Below, one piece after another: positions 35,433 to 44,899 of a stretch of DNA of 64,000 nucleotides. Below the pieces are notes generated by a model. It saw only the letters and a program-made list of their open reading frames with translations, did no database searches and was not told the origin of the DNA. A program made the position numbers and the translations under genes. This DNA comes from Pseudoalteromonas aurantia (lineage in GTDB: Bacteria; Pseudomonadota; Gammaproteobacteria; Enterobacterales; Alteromonadaceae), in NCBI RefSeq assembly GCF_005886875.1, contig NZ_PNBY01000009.1, forward strand, positions 1 through 64,000, in the 5' to 3' direction. How positions within the stretch are numbered: the first letter of the stretch is position 1; each line of letters begins with the position of its first letter.

Positions 35433-36461
35433 TCAAGTATGTAGTTTGTAAATTTTTTCGACTTCGCAGGCTATGCTGTCTAGTTTATATTTTTGTGCTG
35501 ATTCTATCGCTGAAAAGCTTAATCTTCTATAATCTGAATCAGACAATAGCAAACACTCTTGTAGTTTCTGAGCCCCGTGTGCATTAAGCCAATTGTCATC
35601 ATTACACAACAAAAAGCCATTATGATCATGTTTAACTTGCTCTCTTGCACCATCGGTATCTGTAGCAATAACAGGTAAGCCACAACTCATTGCCTCAGCA
35701 ATAACAAGACCAAAAGACTCATTACGCGATAAGTTAATAAAGAATTTGGATTGGTTATAAACTTCAGTTAATGCTGATGGTTCTAATACGCCTAAAAAAT
35801 CGAACGCTATATTACCATCCCGTAGTATCGGCTGTGAAGTATCCTGCTCTCCGACAATCGCTATTTTCAGCTGTTTATTTGTTATTTTTTGTAATCTATC
35901 TACACCTTTGTTGAAGTTCATATGACCGACAAATACAAAGTCATACTTTTTCACTACTTCCCTATTCATCATGAAAATAGGTAAAATTCCAGCACTTAAT
36001 ATAGACGTAGAACCCGTAAACTCTATATTTTCCACAAATCTATTCTTCAAGCTTTTACTGACGAATATCGCGTGATTAACAAAACGACAAGCGAAACGGT
36101 AACTCCAGTTTGGAGGGCTATAGTGATAAACATCACTGCCATGGAATGTTGAAATAATCGCTACTCGTGGGTTTCTAAATAGCTTATAAGCAATCGCTAA
36201 GAACACCGTAGGAAAGAAAAAGTGCACATGTATGATGTCAATTTTTTTCCCAAATACATATTTTAATAAAAATCTAATTGCAAAAAGAGGGTACCTTAAT
36301 AATTTAAGTAAGCCTCGTTTTACATCTTGAGACAAATAAAAATACTCAATCTCATAATTACCTTTTTCCTGTAAAAAATCATATTGGTTTTTTACAAACC
36401 GCCCTGAGTTAGGTTTTTCTTTTGATGGGCCCATATTAGATAAAAACAAGACCCGCTTCAT
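35433..36461 (-). CDS. Glycosyltransferase family 4
   Basis: 342 aa. N-terminal GT-B half with IIHVHFFFPTVFLAIAYKLF and ISTFHGSDVYHY. C-terminal half with FVFVGHMNFNKGVDRLQ, LGVLEPSALTEVYNQSKFFINLSRNESFGLVIAEAMSCG (E-x7-E in ESFGLVIAE) and PVIATDTDGAREQV. A retaining glycosyltransferase for the module B repeat unit. It overlaps the asparagine-synthetase-like gene upstream by 4 bases. The donor is unknown; GDP-Man or UDP-GlcA from this module are candidates. Confidence 0.86.
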   Translation of the reverse strand: MKRVLFLSNMGPSKEKPNSGRFVKNQYDFLQEKGNYEIEYFYLSQDVKRGLLKLLRYPLFAIRFLLKYVFGKKIDIIHVHFFFPTVFLAIAYKLFRNPRVAIISTFHGSDVYHYSPPNWSYRFACRFVNHAIFVSKSLKNRFVENIEFTGSTSILSAGILPIFMMNREVVKKYDFVFVGHMNFNKGVDRLQKITNKQLKIAIVGEQDTSQPILRDGNIAFDFLGVLEPSALTEVYNQSKFFINLSRNESFGLVIAEAMSCGLPVIATDTDGAREQVKHDHNGFLLCNDDNWLNAHGAQKLQECLLLSDSDYRRLSFSAIESAQKYKLDSIACEVEKIYKLHT

Positions 36462-37969
36462 GATTTCCCTTTTTTCCTATTTGCTCGTGATACTTTAACG
36501 CCATAATTAGCTCGCGATGGGATCAAATGGAATAATATCCGATAAATAAGCTGCATAGGCGGTATTAATATGGGATTACACATTGGTGAATAACCAGATT
36601 CCACTTTTGTATTTTTAAAAAGTTTGTCCGCTCGCTGCCAAACTTTTTTCAACAATTTGTACTCAACTGCGTCTGCATAGTTTTGCTTAATATAACTCGC
36701 AAACACCCTTCGACTTGCGAAAGGAGAAACAACCGAAAATACTTGCGCTGCTAAAATATTACTGCCAAATATGGCATAACGACCACCACGACCATATAAA
36801 AACTCATAATAGGTTACTTTTTGGTAATCATCTAAGTTTAGTCCTTCGGTTTTCTCATGATAATCAGCGATTAATCGTTGTAATGCTTCATTATTGATAC
36901 CATTATAGCGAGCCTTTAGCAAAGTATCAGATGAAAACGAAGTTATCGAGTACATCATAGGGAATAACTTCAGTAATTCACCTTTAAGTCCTTTAAATGT
37001 CAAAAAGGTGGCTCTTTGAAAAACGTCTCCCAAATACCCATCAAAAAAGGCAGTCGCACAGGTAAACTTATTCGCAACATAGACGTAATTATTGAGTAAA
37101 TTAGGAATTGGGACAAGTGTGCCAAATGCCATTTCATCTATAATGGCTTGCTCATTCTCTAGCGTTGGAATTTGATCGAATTCGTAGGACTCATAGTGTT
37201 TAAAGCAACGTTTAAATTTATCCGTAATCAAAATTTCAGGACTTGATTCAGGCCCATATGTAAAACCATTATTATATTTGCCAAACGCCAATATTAACCT
37301 TGAATCCAGTCCACTACTGATAGGTAGTAGTTTTTCGTCTGGGTGCCAGCGACTAGATAGTCTTTCGATACAACTTCCAACTTCTCCTAAATCATTCTCG
37401 CCATAGTGTTCTAGTAGGTTTGTATATTTATGCTTATCCTTTCCCTTCAAAATGGATGCAGGAGGTACACGTTCAATACCTTTAAACAGTGTGAAGTTGC
37501 CGAATAAATGCTGCTTAGCTTTTAAAACACCAGCCATTACTTCATCCCTTTCATGCAACTTTGTAACTAGGGTTGCCACTGAAGGCGATATACGAAGTTT
37601 TGACGCTTTCAAATCAACAAAGTGGGTAGATAAGCCAAATGGGTCATTAATAACAGTGAGAGTTTGACTATCATCCCATAATAATACAAAAGAACCGGCT
37701 TCAATTTCTTTTAAAACGTCGGTGCCGTTACTTACCAGTGCAAGTAACAAAGATGATAAATTGTTTTTTTCGCCTCTAAATATAAACCAACCAGCAACTA
37801 ACAACCTATGATGCTCTAATTGACAGGAAGGACCATTTGGCCAAGTTTTAGGACAGTACACAATCTCAACATTATGATGCTTACACACATATCGTTCACT
37901 GTGTATTTCACTAAACTTAACACTCTTCGGAATAGCCGATAAATCCGTGTTTAAATAAAGCCCTCGCAC
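36458..37969 (-). CDS. Asparagine-synthetase-like protein 2 (divergent, no glutaminase Cys)
   Basis: 503 aa, GTG start with GGAG upstream. The C-terminal half has the ATP-pyrophosphatase loop LPISSGLDSRLILAFG (~residues 218-233) and GYLGDVF, as in AsnB-type synthetases. The N-terminal half keeps only the outline of a class II glutaminase domain (VLLWDDSQTLTVINDPFGLSTHF) and begins MRGLYL, without the catalytic Cys2. Relatives in polysaccharide clusters are proposed to amidate uronic acids or amino-acid substituents. ATP activation of a carboxylate is plausible; the amine donor is unclear. The module B operon has a second, more canonical paralogue at 43161. Confidence 0.75.
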   Translation of the reverse strand: MRGLYLNTDLSAIPKSVKFSEIHSERYVCKHHNVEIVYCPKTWPNGPSCQLEHHRLLVAGWFIFRGEKNNLSSLLLALVSNGTDVLKEIEAGSFVLLWDDSQTLTVINDPFGLSTHFVDLKASKLRISPSVATLVTKLHERDEVMAGVLKAKQHLFGNFTLFKGIERVPPASILKGKDKHKYTNLLEHYGENDLGEVGSCIERLSSRWHPDEKLLPISSGLDSRLILAFGKYNNGFTYGPESSPEILITDKFKRCFKHYESYEFDQIPTLENEQAIIDEMAFGTLVPIPNLLNNYVYVANKFTCATAFFDGYLGDVFQRATFLTFKGLKGELLKLFPMMYSITSFSSDTLLKARYNGINNEALQRLIADYHEKTEGLNLDDYQKVTYYEFLYGRGGRYAIFGSNILAAQVFSVVSPFASRRVFASYIKQNYADAVEYKLLKKVWQRADKLFKNTKVESGYSPMCNPILIPPMQLIYRILFHLIPSRANYGVKVSRANRKKGKS

Positions 37970-37973
37970 GATA

Positions 37974-38915
37974 TTACTCCACTGTGTTATTAAGTGACGA
38001 CGAGGTTTTCCTCTGTCTCGCTTGCAAAAATGTTTCTAAAGGCCATTTACCTAATAAAAGCCCAAGAAGACATTTTACATACACTCTCATGTTAAATTTC
38101 TTATACTGAAGCGCTTTTGTATAAATTCGCACACTAATTAAGCGATTCCCTCTTCTCAACTCAAAATCTGCCAAGCTTTCATACTGACGAGATAATCCAT
38201 CAAAAAGCTTCAAAGATAAAAACGCCGATTTATGTTTTTCAATTATGCCCCTATGACCCAGTGCTTTCGATTTGGGGTTACAAGAGATCCCATCATCTGC
38301 GAGTTGATATGTCAGTAAAGGCTCTTCGAGAAGAATCCCTGCATGGCACTTCGCTACACGAAGTAAAAGGTCATAATCTTGCATGCTAGGTAAAGAATCA
38401 TCAAACCCATTTACTTTTTCAATCGCTTCTCTCGTAAACAATAAGGCGGACGTACACACTCCAAACCCTTGTTTTAGTAAACCTTTATATATCTCTTTAT
38501 CACTCAGGCATTTGAATTCTTTTATACGACCTTGGTAGCTTAAATACATATTTGTATAACAAAAAGCTGCATTATGGAGCTCTAATGCCTGCACTTGCTT
38601 TTCTAGTTTAGTTTCATCCCACACATCATCATCATCTAAGAATGCGATATATTGGCCTTGAGCATATTGCCACCCTGTATTTCTTGCTTTACAAGCACCT
38701 TGGTTCGTAATATGCTGGATATAATCGATCTGTGAATCTGACTCATACTGTGCCATGATCTGAGCAGTGCTTGCTCTGAACTCATCATCATGATTATCGT
38801 CCACGACAATTACTTTCCAGTTTTTGAACGTTTGCTTTCTCACACTATCAATCGCCGAAAGCAATTGTTCAGCTCGGCGATATGTAGGAATAATAATACT
38901 GATAGCTTCGCTCAA
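37974..38915 (-). CDS. Glycosyltransferase family 2
   Basis: 313 aa. GT-A fold with SIIIPTYRRAEQLLSAIDSV, VIVVDDNHDD, NQGACKARNTGWQYAQG, AFLDDDDVW (DXD metal site) and SMQDYDLLLRVA. TTG start, accepted because the family begins here and AAGGTG is in place. Predicted to add one sugar to the module B repeat unit. The C-terminal ~80 residues are basic and helical. Confidence 0.85.
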   Translation of the reverse strand: MSEAISIIIPTYRRAEQLLSAIDSVRKQTFKNWKVIVVDDNHDDEFRASTAQIMAQYESDSQIDYIQHITNQGACKARNTGWQYAQGQYIAFLDDDDVWDETKLEKQVQALELHNAAFCYTNMYLSYQGRIKEFKCLSDKEIYKGLLKQGFGVCTSALLFTREAIEKVNGFDDSLPSMQDYDLLLRVAKCHAGILLEEPLLTYQLADDGISCNPKSKALGHRGIIEKHKSAFLSLKLFDGLSRQYESLADFELRRGNRLISVRIYTKALQYKKFNMRVYVKCLLGLLLGKWPLETFLQARQRKTSSSLNNTVE

Positions 38916-38924
38916 AATCGCACC

Positions 38925-40214
38925 TTATTTATTTCTATAACCATTATAATATTCAATATCTTCACTAAAATACTTTTTAAATGAGCTTAAGTAATCAATC
39001 CCCTTAAGCTCTATAGGGTGCCTTTTACTATCTAATTTATAAAAAAATTCACTCTCATTAATATAAATAACGTAAGAAAATGATAGCAAGACAAAAGACT
39101 TTATTGTTAACAAAAACATAAATGGTACTGACGAGGGAGAAAAAACACCTAAAGACATTATTAACAATGGAGCATAGATAATATACATAGGCAAAATTAT
39201 TCTATGTAGCTCCTCTCCAATAAAGAATATCGCCAAACACCCTATTACGTTAAAATAGAGACCTATGTTAAATAGCATTCTCTGACTCTCATTGCCATCT
39301 CTAATATAAGCACCTATGGAAAAAATCGAAACAAAAATAAAGAAAACTAAAGATGGTAGCTTAGAAAAGTTAGGTTCAATAACTAAACGAGTCAACACTT
39401 TATTTATCATGTAATTATCAACAAACCCACTCAGCAAAAAAACAAATAATATAAATAAAAAAAGTCCAACTATAAAAGCAATTAAAGACTGAGAAAATTG
39501 AATGAAGCTAAACCTATTTGATAATTTATTATTAAAAAGAAATAATGGTAATAACAAAATAAAGGTCGAGAAATGAAACAACGCACCAATAATAAAAACA
39601 AGCAAACCAACTTTAAAGTTTTCTTTCGCTTTCCAAATACCACAGAGTAAAATTGGTATTGCTATTGCAGCTCGAATTAGATGCCATTGCGCTTGAAACA
39701 ATTTGTAAAATAAGACAATTAGTAAAAAACATAATAATGGGTATGGGGTACCAACAACTTTGCAAAACTTCCAAATAAACATATAGGATAAAAATATACA
39801 TAAAAAGTAGTATATAAATAAATGCTGCTCAGAAAGCATCGCGATTACCCAGCTTAAAAAAGAGAATAAAAAATCAGCATGCTTGCCATACAACAATGAT
39901 GTAACCATCATCGATGAAAAGCTATTATATCTCTCATATGCCATAAAATACGTTGGCATATCATCTGCGCCCCCCCATAAAAAGCCAACATATCGAGAAG
40001 CGACGAGCATAGACAAAGAAAACATAACCAACAGGCCAAGGGCACCATTGCCGTTGTCTTCTGTGCTCGTATTTGCATAAATTACGACCAGAGAAAGCCA
40101 AAGCAATACAGGAAGAAAAAGCCAGCTAAATAACAATAATATGAAAACCAAACGCATACTAAAGAGTAATTTATATGAACACTTAAACTCTGAAATTTGT
40201 TCGGCGATGGACAT
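38925..40214 (-). CDS. wzy: EpsG/Wzy-type polysaccharide polymerase
   Basis: 429-aa membrane protein with about eleven to twelve helices. The central region FKLFQAQWHLIRAAIAIPILLCGIW and FHFSTFILLLPLFLF matches the pattern of EpsG-family polymerases (an R-x-x-A-A/I helix followed by H-x-S). An aromatic, charged tail is cytoplasmic or periplasmic (YFSEDIEYYNGYRNK). It lies next to wzz, as polymerase and chain-length regulator often do. Assigned as the Wzy of module B. Confidence 0.75.
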   Translation of the reverse strand: MSIAEQISEFKCSYKLLFSMRLVFILLLFSWLFLPVLLWLSLVVIYANTSTEDNGNGALGLLVMFSLSMLVASRYVGFLWGGADDMPTYFMAYERYNSFSSMMVTSLLYGKHADFLFSFLSWVIAMLSEQHLFIYYFLCIFLSYMFIWKFCKVVGTPYPLLCFLLIVLFYKLFQAQWHLIRAAIAIPILLCGIWKAKENFKVGLLVFIIGALFHFSTFILLLPLFLFNNKLSNRFSFIQFSQSLIAFIVGLFLFILFVFLLSGFVDNYMINKVLTRLVIEPNFSKLPSLVFFIFVSIFSIGAYIRDGNESQRMLFNIGLYFNVIGCLAIFFIGEELHRIILPMYIIYAPLLIMSLGVFSPSSVPFMFLLTIKSFVLLSFSYVIYINESEFFYKLDSKRHPIELKGIDYLSSFKKYFSEDIEYYNGYRNK

Positions 40215-40216
40215 AT

Positions 40217-41173
40217 TTAATCTTTATCAACTTTTGATAACTGGACAAAAAAGTACCGGAAAATAACTAAACCACATGCGAGCAACAATGAAAAAATGGC
40301 AGCTAAAATACAAATAACAGCTCGACGCGGGGATACTTTTCTTTCCGCAACGACTGGACTTTCGATAACTTTAAATGCGAAGTCATTTCTAACTTCGGCT
40401 AATAACATTTGTTTAGTTTGCTCTTCAATAATGCCATAAAAAACGGCTTTCATTTGTGCTACGTTAGTTTTTTCTAACTGAGTGTTTAAATAATTAATGC
40501 TTTTTGACCGTTCGGATAGTTCCCGCAATCTTAATAAGTCATTAATTTCATCGACCATACCACTGACCCAAACTTTAGCTTGCATAGGGTCTATACTATC
40601 AATACTCACAAGTACAAGGTCAGAGGTACGATTATGTTTAACATTAAATATTTTGATAAACCTTTCATAAACGTCAAAATCAGTCGGTTTAAATGACTTA
40701 CCTGTTTCTGGGTTTTGTAACCACTTACCGTCATGGTATATTAAAGAGTCAACAATTTGTTTTCCCGTATTTTTATCATATTCTCTAACAGCAAATAACA
40801 CTTTAGCGACATCATACTTTTCGAAAAACGGATACAGAAAGTCTTTCGACTTTAATACTTCAATATGAAGCGCAACATCGCTTCCAGAACCGCCCAAATT
40901 AACCCCTGCAAGACTCGCTATCCCGCCTAAATTACTACCCAACGCACCTAGTCCACTCGTATTTTGACTATCTTGTGGTGCCAACAAAGCGGATGAAGAA
41001 TAAATATTTGGCAAGCTTAAAGAATATCCTAAACCTAGCCCAGAACCTGCTATTGAAAAAATAATAATGAACCATTTTCTTGCCCATAAAAGCAACCATA
41101 AATCAACCAAATCTATCGTTGTGGAGCTTTTCTCTGATGCAAGATCATGTGAATTTTTAATGAGCTCAGTCAT
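40217..41173 (-). CDS. wzz: Chain-length determinant protein (Wzz, polysaccharide co-polymerase)
   Basis: 318 aa with two membrane helices (~residues 35-53 and ~284-307) around a periplasmic domain. The first helix is followed by a Gly/Leu/Ser-rich segment (GALGSNLGGIASLAGVNLGG), and the second is preceded by the conserved VIESPVVAERKVSPRRA Pro-rich motif. No kinase domain, unlike the Wzc of module A. Sets the modal chain length of the Wzy-dependent polymer made by module B. Ends 2 bases before wzy. Confidence 0.86.
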   Translation of the reverse strand: MTELIKNSHDLASEKSSTTIDLVDLWLLLWARKWFIIIFSIAGSGLGLGYSLSLPNIYSSSALLAPQDSQNTSGLGALGSNLGGIASLAGVNLGGSGSDVALHIEVLKSKDFLYPFFEKYDVAKVLFAVREYDKNTGKQIVDSLIYHDGKWLQNPETGKSFKPTDFDVYERFIKIFNVKHNRTSDLVLVSIDSIDPMQAKVWVSGMVDEINDLLRLRELSERSKSINYLNTQLEKTNVAQMKAVFYGIIEEQTKQMLLAEVRNDFAFKVIESPVVAERKVSPRRAVICILAAIFSLLLACGLVIFRYFFVQLSKVDKD

Positions 41174-42045
41174 TAATTATGCCCTTCTGCAACTTTTATC
41201 AAATATTGACCGTACTCTGTTTTATGTAAAGCCTTAGCTTGCTCTAACAAAAAGGGTTTATCAATCCAGCCATTGATATATGCAATTTCTTGTAAACAAG
41301 CAATCTTAAAACCTTGACGTTTCTCAATTGTGTGCACAAATTGCGATGCCTCCATCAAGCTGTCATGTGTCCCCGTATCTAACCAAGCAAAACCACGGCC
41401 TAATACTTCTACAGATAGCTGCTTTCTAGAAAGGTATACTTCGTTAATCGATGTGATCTCTAGCTCCCCTCTAGATGAAGGTTTGATATTTTTAGCTATA
41501 TCCAAAACAGAGTTATCGTAAAAATACAGCCCAGTGACTGCATAGTTTGATTTTGGTTCGACAGGCTTTTCTTCGATAGATAAGGCATTAAAGTTATCAT
41601 CAACTTCTACAACACCAAAACGTTCTGGATCATTAACCTGATAGGCAAAAACCTTAGCACCGGTCTCTAATTTAGCCGCATTCAACAACTTAGGTGAAAA
41701 GCTTGAACCATAAAATACATTATCACCCAAGATTAGACAGACATTATCTTTACCAACAAAATCAGCGCCAATGGTAAACGCCTGTGCTAACCCTTCAGGC
41801 TTAGCTTGTATTTCATACGAAAGTACCACACCAAAATTACTACCATCTCCCAATAGCTTTTTATACTGAGATTGATCTTCTGGTGTTGTAATAATTAAAA
41901 TCTCTTTAATACCAGCCAACATCAACACTGAAATCGGGTAGTAAATCATAGGTTTGTCGTATACTGGTAAAAGCTGTTTAGATACCCCTTGGGTAATGGG
42001 GTGTAAACGCGTCCCACTACCACCGGCTAAAATAATTCCCTTCAT
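41173..42045 (-). CDS. rmlA: Glucose-1-phosphate thymidylyltransferase, copy 2
   Basis: 290 aa. [32 protein letters not shown] and [17 protein letters not shown] are present. TAGGAGC precedes the ATG. With the rmlB that follows upstream it supplies dTDP-4-keto-6-deoxyglucose; since rmlC and rmlD are missing here, the product is probably diverted to the aminotransferase at 47931 (inference). Paralogue of the gene at 19634. Confidence 0.93.
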   Translation of the reverse strand: MKGIILAGGSGTRLHPITQGVSKQLLPVYDKPMIYYPISVLMLAGIKEILIITTPEDQSQYKKLLGDGSNFGVVLSYEIQAKPEGLAQAFTIGADFVGKDNVCLILGDNVFYGSSFSPKLLNAAKLETGAKVFAYQVNDPERFGVVEVDDNFNALSIEEKPVEPKSNYAVTGLYFYDNSVLDIAKNIKPSSRGELEITSINEVYLSRKQLSVEVLGRGFAWLDTGTHDSLMEASQFVHTIEKRQGFKIACLQEIAYINGWIDKPFLLEQAKALHKTEYGQYLIKVAEGHN

Positions 42046-42046
42046 T

Positions 42047-43102
42047 TTATGCTCCTAATCGCTCTCTTTGGTAAACGCCAGACTGCACACGTGAACACCA
42101 ATCTAGGTTATCAAGGTACCATTGAATGGTTTTCTCAATACCTGTCTCAAATGTTTCTTGGGGTACCCAGCCTAAATCAGTTTCAATTTTTGTCGCGTCA
42201 ATTGCATAGCGAACATCGTGCCCAGGTCGGTCTGCTACAAACTTTATTAGGTCTGAAAATTGAGATATACCTGATGGCTTGATAGATACTTTTCGGTCTA
42301 AAGTGGCACATATAAGTTTAACAACATCTAGATTAGTCATTTCGTTATGACCACCAATATTGTAAGTTGCCCCGTTCTGCCCCTTCATTGCAACTTCGAC
42401 TAACGCTCTTGCGTGATCTTCAACATACAGCCAATCTCTAATTTGAGAACCGTCTCCATAAACAGGTAAATCTTTACCTTCTAATGCATTTAATATCACT
42501 AACGGAATCAGCTTTTCCGGAAAATGATAGGGCCCGTAGTTATTTGAACAATTTGTAATTACAATCGGTAGATTATAAGTGCGACCCCATGCGCGTACTA
42601 AATGATCAGAGCTTGCTTTACTGGCTGAATAAGGTGAACTAGGGTCATAACTTGAACTTTCAGTAAACATTGCACCAGAATCCCCCAGATCACCATAAAC
42701 CTCATCTGTTGAGATGTGATGAAACTTGAAAGATGCACCCTCAGGAAGCGAATTGTAATAAGCCCTAGCACACTGCAGTAAATTGTAAGTCCCAATAATG
42801 TTAGTCTGAATAAAGTCTTCAGGACCATCTATAGAACGGTCAACATGTGATTCAGCGGCCAAGTGCATAATAATATCAGGCTGATATTCTGAGAAAATTT
42901 TTGAAACTTTCTCTTGATCACAGATGTCACCATGTTCAAAAATATAGTTTTCATGCTGCTCTACTGATACTAATGAGTCTAAGTTCCCAGCGTAGGTTAA
43001 TTTATCTAAGTTAATTACTCTCAGGTTTTTTTCATTAATTAGGTAGCGTACAACCGCACTCCCTATAAAACCCGCCCCGCCAGTTACTACAACCGTTTTC
43101 AT
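42047..43102 (-). CDS. rmlB: dTDP-glucose 4,6-dehydratase, copy 2
   Basis: 351 aa. [54 protein letters not shown] and [14 protein letters not shown] match RmlB. It produces dTDP-4-keto-6-deoxyglucose for a 4-amino sugar. It shares long blocks with the copy at 20527 in the same orientation. 58 bases of AT-rich DNA separate it from the asparagine-synthetase-like gene. Confidence 0.93.
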   Translation of the reverse strand: MKTVVVTGGAGFIGSAVVRYLINEKNLRVINLDKLTYAGNLDSLVSVEQHENYIFEHGDICDQEKVSKIFSEYQPDIIMHLAAESHVDRSIDGPEDFIQTNIIGTYNLLQCARAYYNSLPEGASFKFHHISTDEVYGDLGDSGAMFTESSSYDPSSPYSASKASSDHLVRAWGRTYNLPIVITNCSNNYGPYHFPEKLIPLVILNALEGKDLPVYGDGSQIRDWLYVEDHARALVEVAMKGQNGATYNIGGHNEMTNLDVVKLICATLDRKVSIKPSGISQFSDLIKFVADRPGHDVRYAIDATKIETDLGWVPQETFETGIEKTIQWYLDNLDWCSRVQSGVYQRERLGA

Positions 43103-43160
43103 ACCTTTAGATCCACACTATTTGACAACGTAATAAGTCATTATCTCAAACTTTACCCTC

Positions 43161-44897
43161 TCAACCAAGCGACGAATGCTCTAACTGCCGTAAAAATAGC
43201 TCGATGGTAATTAATGACCCTAACGTTTCTGGTTTTATTGAAGAACTGGAATTGTAATATTTGTCTACTAACTTGCTACAGTCCCCTGTTGGTAATGCCT
43301 TTGCCACGTGGCTATCTTCATTAAGTAATTGCTGTACATATAATTTGAATTTAGGTTCTTTCAGCCATGTATCATATGCAACATAGTGATGCTTTTTTGC
43401 AAGCTTCCGATAAACCTTTCGCGCTAAGCGCTCTATCGGTGAACCAACAAGTAGGTCCTTAATACGTGATTTCATATTTGGATGCTGAGCAGCGGATGCC
43501 ACTTCTTTCGTTATTGGCTTGCCTGTTTGCTGCCATGGGATTGATTCAAAGTACTCTGGGTAATATTTCAATAACATATGGTGATACAATTTACCATTTT
43601 CACGAAACGTATCAGGCAAGCTATATAACAATTCAACTAAATCATTATCCATAAAAGGCTTAAATTGGTGCAATTCATGGCTTAACAAGTCACTACCAGC
43701 TGCGATAAAACGAGTCCCTCTATTGTAAATATTCACTTGTTCTTGATCACCTTCAGCGAAGTAATCAGAATCTGCTCCAGCTTGGTGCCAATATTGACCA
43801 AAGCGTTTTTCTAACTTCTGCTCGATTGAGTCATTACTTTTGGGGAAAATATAAGTGCCGCCAGCAGTAACATCCCCTAAAAACCCGTTAAGTAAATAGT
43901 TAGAGTAACCACTTATCACATTCACCGAACTCAATGCATGCATATGCAATACATTCTTCATTCCATCGGTTAACCACACCCCCTGCTCTCGACCATCAAA
44001 CCAACCTTGTTCGTCTATTTCAACAATATGATGTGTTACGCCAACCGCTTCTGAAACCTGTTTCGCCAATTTGACATCAATACACCCGGGCTCCCCAAAA
44101 GTAAACGTATGAATTTCTCCGCTATAATGTACCTTAGCTGCAGCAAGTAACACTCGAGAATCTAAACCACCACTGAGCGTAATGGCTAACTTATCTTGTG
44201 TTATCGTCTTAACTGCCCGCTCTACCGCCTTATCAAACTTCACTGCAATAAGATCAACGGCATCATCAAAACTAATTTTATCTGTCTTTTCAATATTCTT
44301 CCAAGACCAAAACTGCGAATTACTTAGTATTACTCCACAGGCATCTAATTGCATTATTGTCGCAGGAGCAAGCCTTTTAACGCTAGAAAATAATGTCTTT
44401 TGACCCAAAAAGTGGCCCACATCCACAAAACAATTCAGCGCTTCATTATCTAAAGCACGGTCATGCTTAGTGTGTAAAAGAAGCTCTTTCTGTTCTGATG
44501 CGGCCCCCTTAACGCACTCACCTTGATACCAAAGGTACAATGGCTTCATACCATATCTATCAGAGATATAGGTAACGTGTTCTTGCTGCGTATCAACAAT
44601 ACTAATGACGAAGTAACCATTCACAGAGGACATAAAACTCGCTAATGTATCTTGACGGTACACTTGCGCTAAGCGGACTAAAAATGCATCAACGTCTATA
44701 TCTAAGTTGGCTATAGAAAATACATCACCCCATATTGTAATTTTTAGGTCTAAATGTATAAGCTGCTTACAAGCGACATTGTCTGTTTGCGTTTTCAATA
44801 ATTGACTATAAAACCCAAACTCATTAGTAAATGCAGTTTGACCAGCTGAGTGACAATATGATATTTCTTCATCAAAAAAACCAACGATGCCTGGCAT
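43161..44897 (-). CDS. Asparagine-synthetase-like protein 1 (Cys2 replaced by Pro)
   Basis: 578 aa, close to AsnB length. It begins MPGIVGFFDEE where glutamine-dependent synthetases read MCGI-G, so the glutaminase nucleophile Cys is a proline. The ATP-pyrophosphatase site is intact: LSGGLDSRVLLAAAK (~residues 237-251), then FTFGEPGCIDVKLAKQVSEA and LLNGFLGDVTAGG. This implies ATP-dependent carboxylate activation without in-cis glutamine hydrolysis. In glycan clusters such enzymes (for example WbpS or WbtH types) are connected with amide forms of uronic acids, and ManNAcA is the obvious carboxylate here. AAGGAAG lies upstream of the ATG. Confidence 0.82.
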   Translation of the reverse strand: MPGIVGFFDEEISYCHSAGQTAFTNEFGFYSQLLKTQTDNVACKQLIHLDLKITIWGDVFSIANLDIDVDAFLVRLAQVYRQDTLASFMSSVNGYFVISIVDTQQEHVTYISDRYGMKPLYLWYQGECVKGAASEQKELLLHTKHDRALDNEALNCFVDVGHFLGQKTLFSSVKRLAPATIMQLDACGVILSNSQFWSWKNIEKTDKISFDDAVDLIAVKFDKAVERAVKTITQDKLAITLSGGLDSRVLLAAAKVHYSGEIHTFTFGEPGCIDVKLAKQVSEAVGVTHHIVEIDEQGWFDGREQGVWLTDGMKNVLHMHALSSVNVISGYSNYLLNGFLGDVTAGGTYIFPKSNDSIEQKLEKRFGQYWHQAGADSDYFAEGDQEQVNIYNRGTRFIAAGSDLLSHELHQFKPFMDNDLVELLYSLPDTFRENGKLYHHMLLKYYPEYFESIPWQQTGKPITKEVASAAQHPNMKSRIKDLLVGSPIERLARKVYRKLAKKHHYVAYDTWLKEPKFKLYVQQLLNEDSHVAKALPTGDCSKLVDKYYNSSSSIKPETLGSLITIELFLRQLEHSSLG

Positions 44898-44899
44898 CT

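Noticed and set aside
36458-44897. True asparagine synthetases for amino-acid metabolism
   Set aside because: Both lack the glutaminase Cys2 and are placed within a glycan operon.
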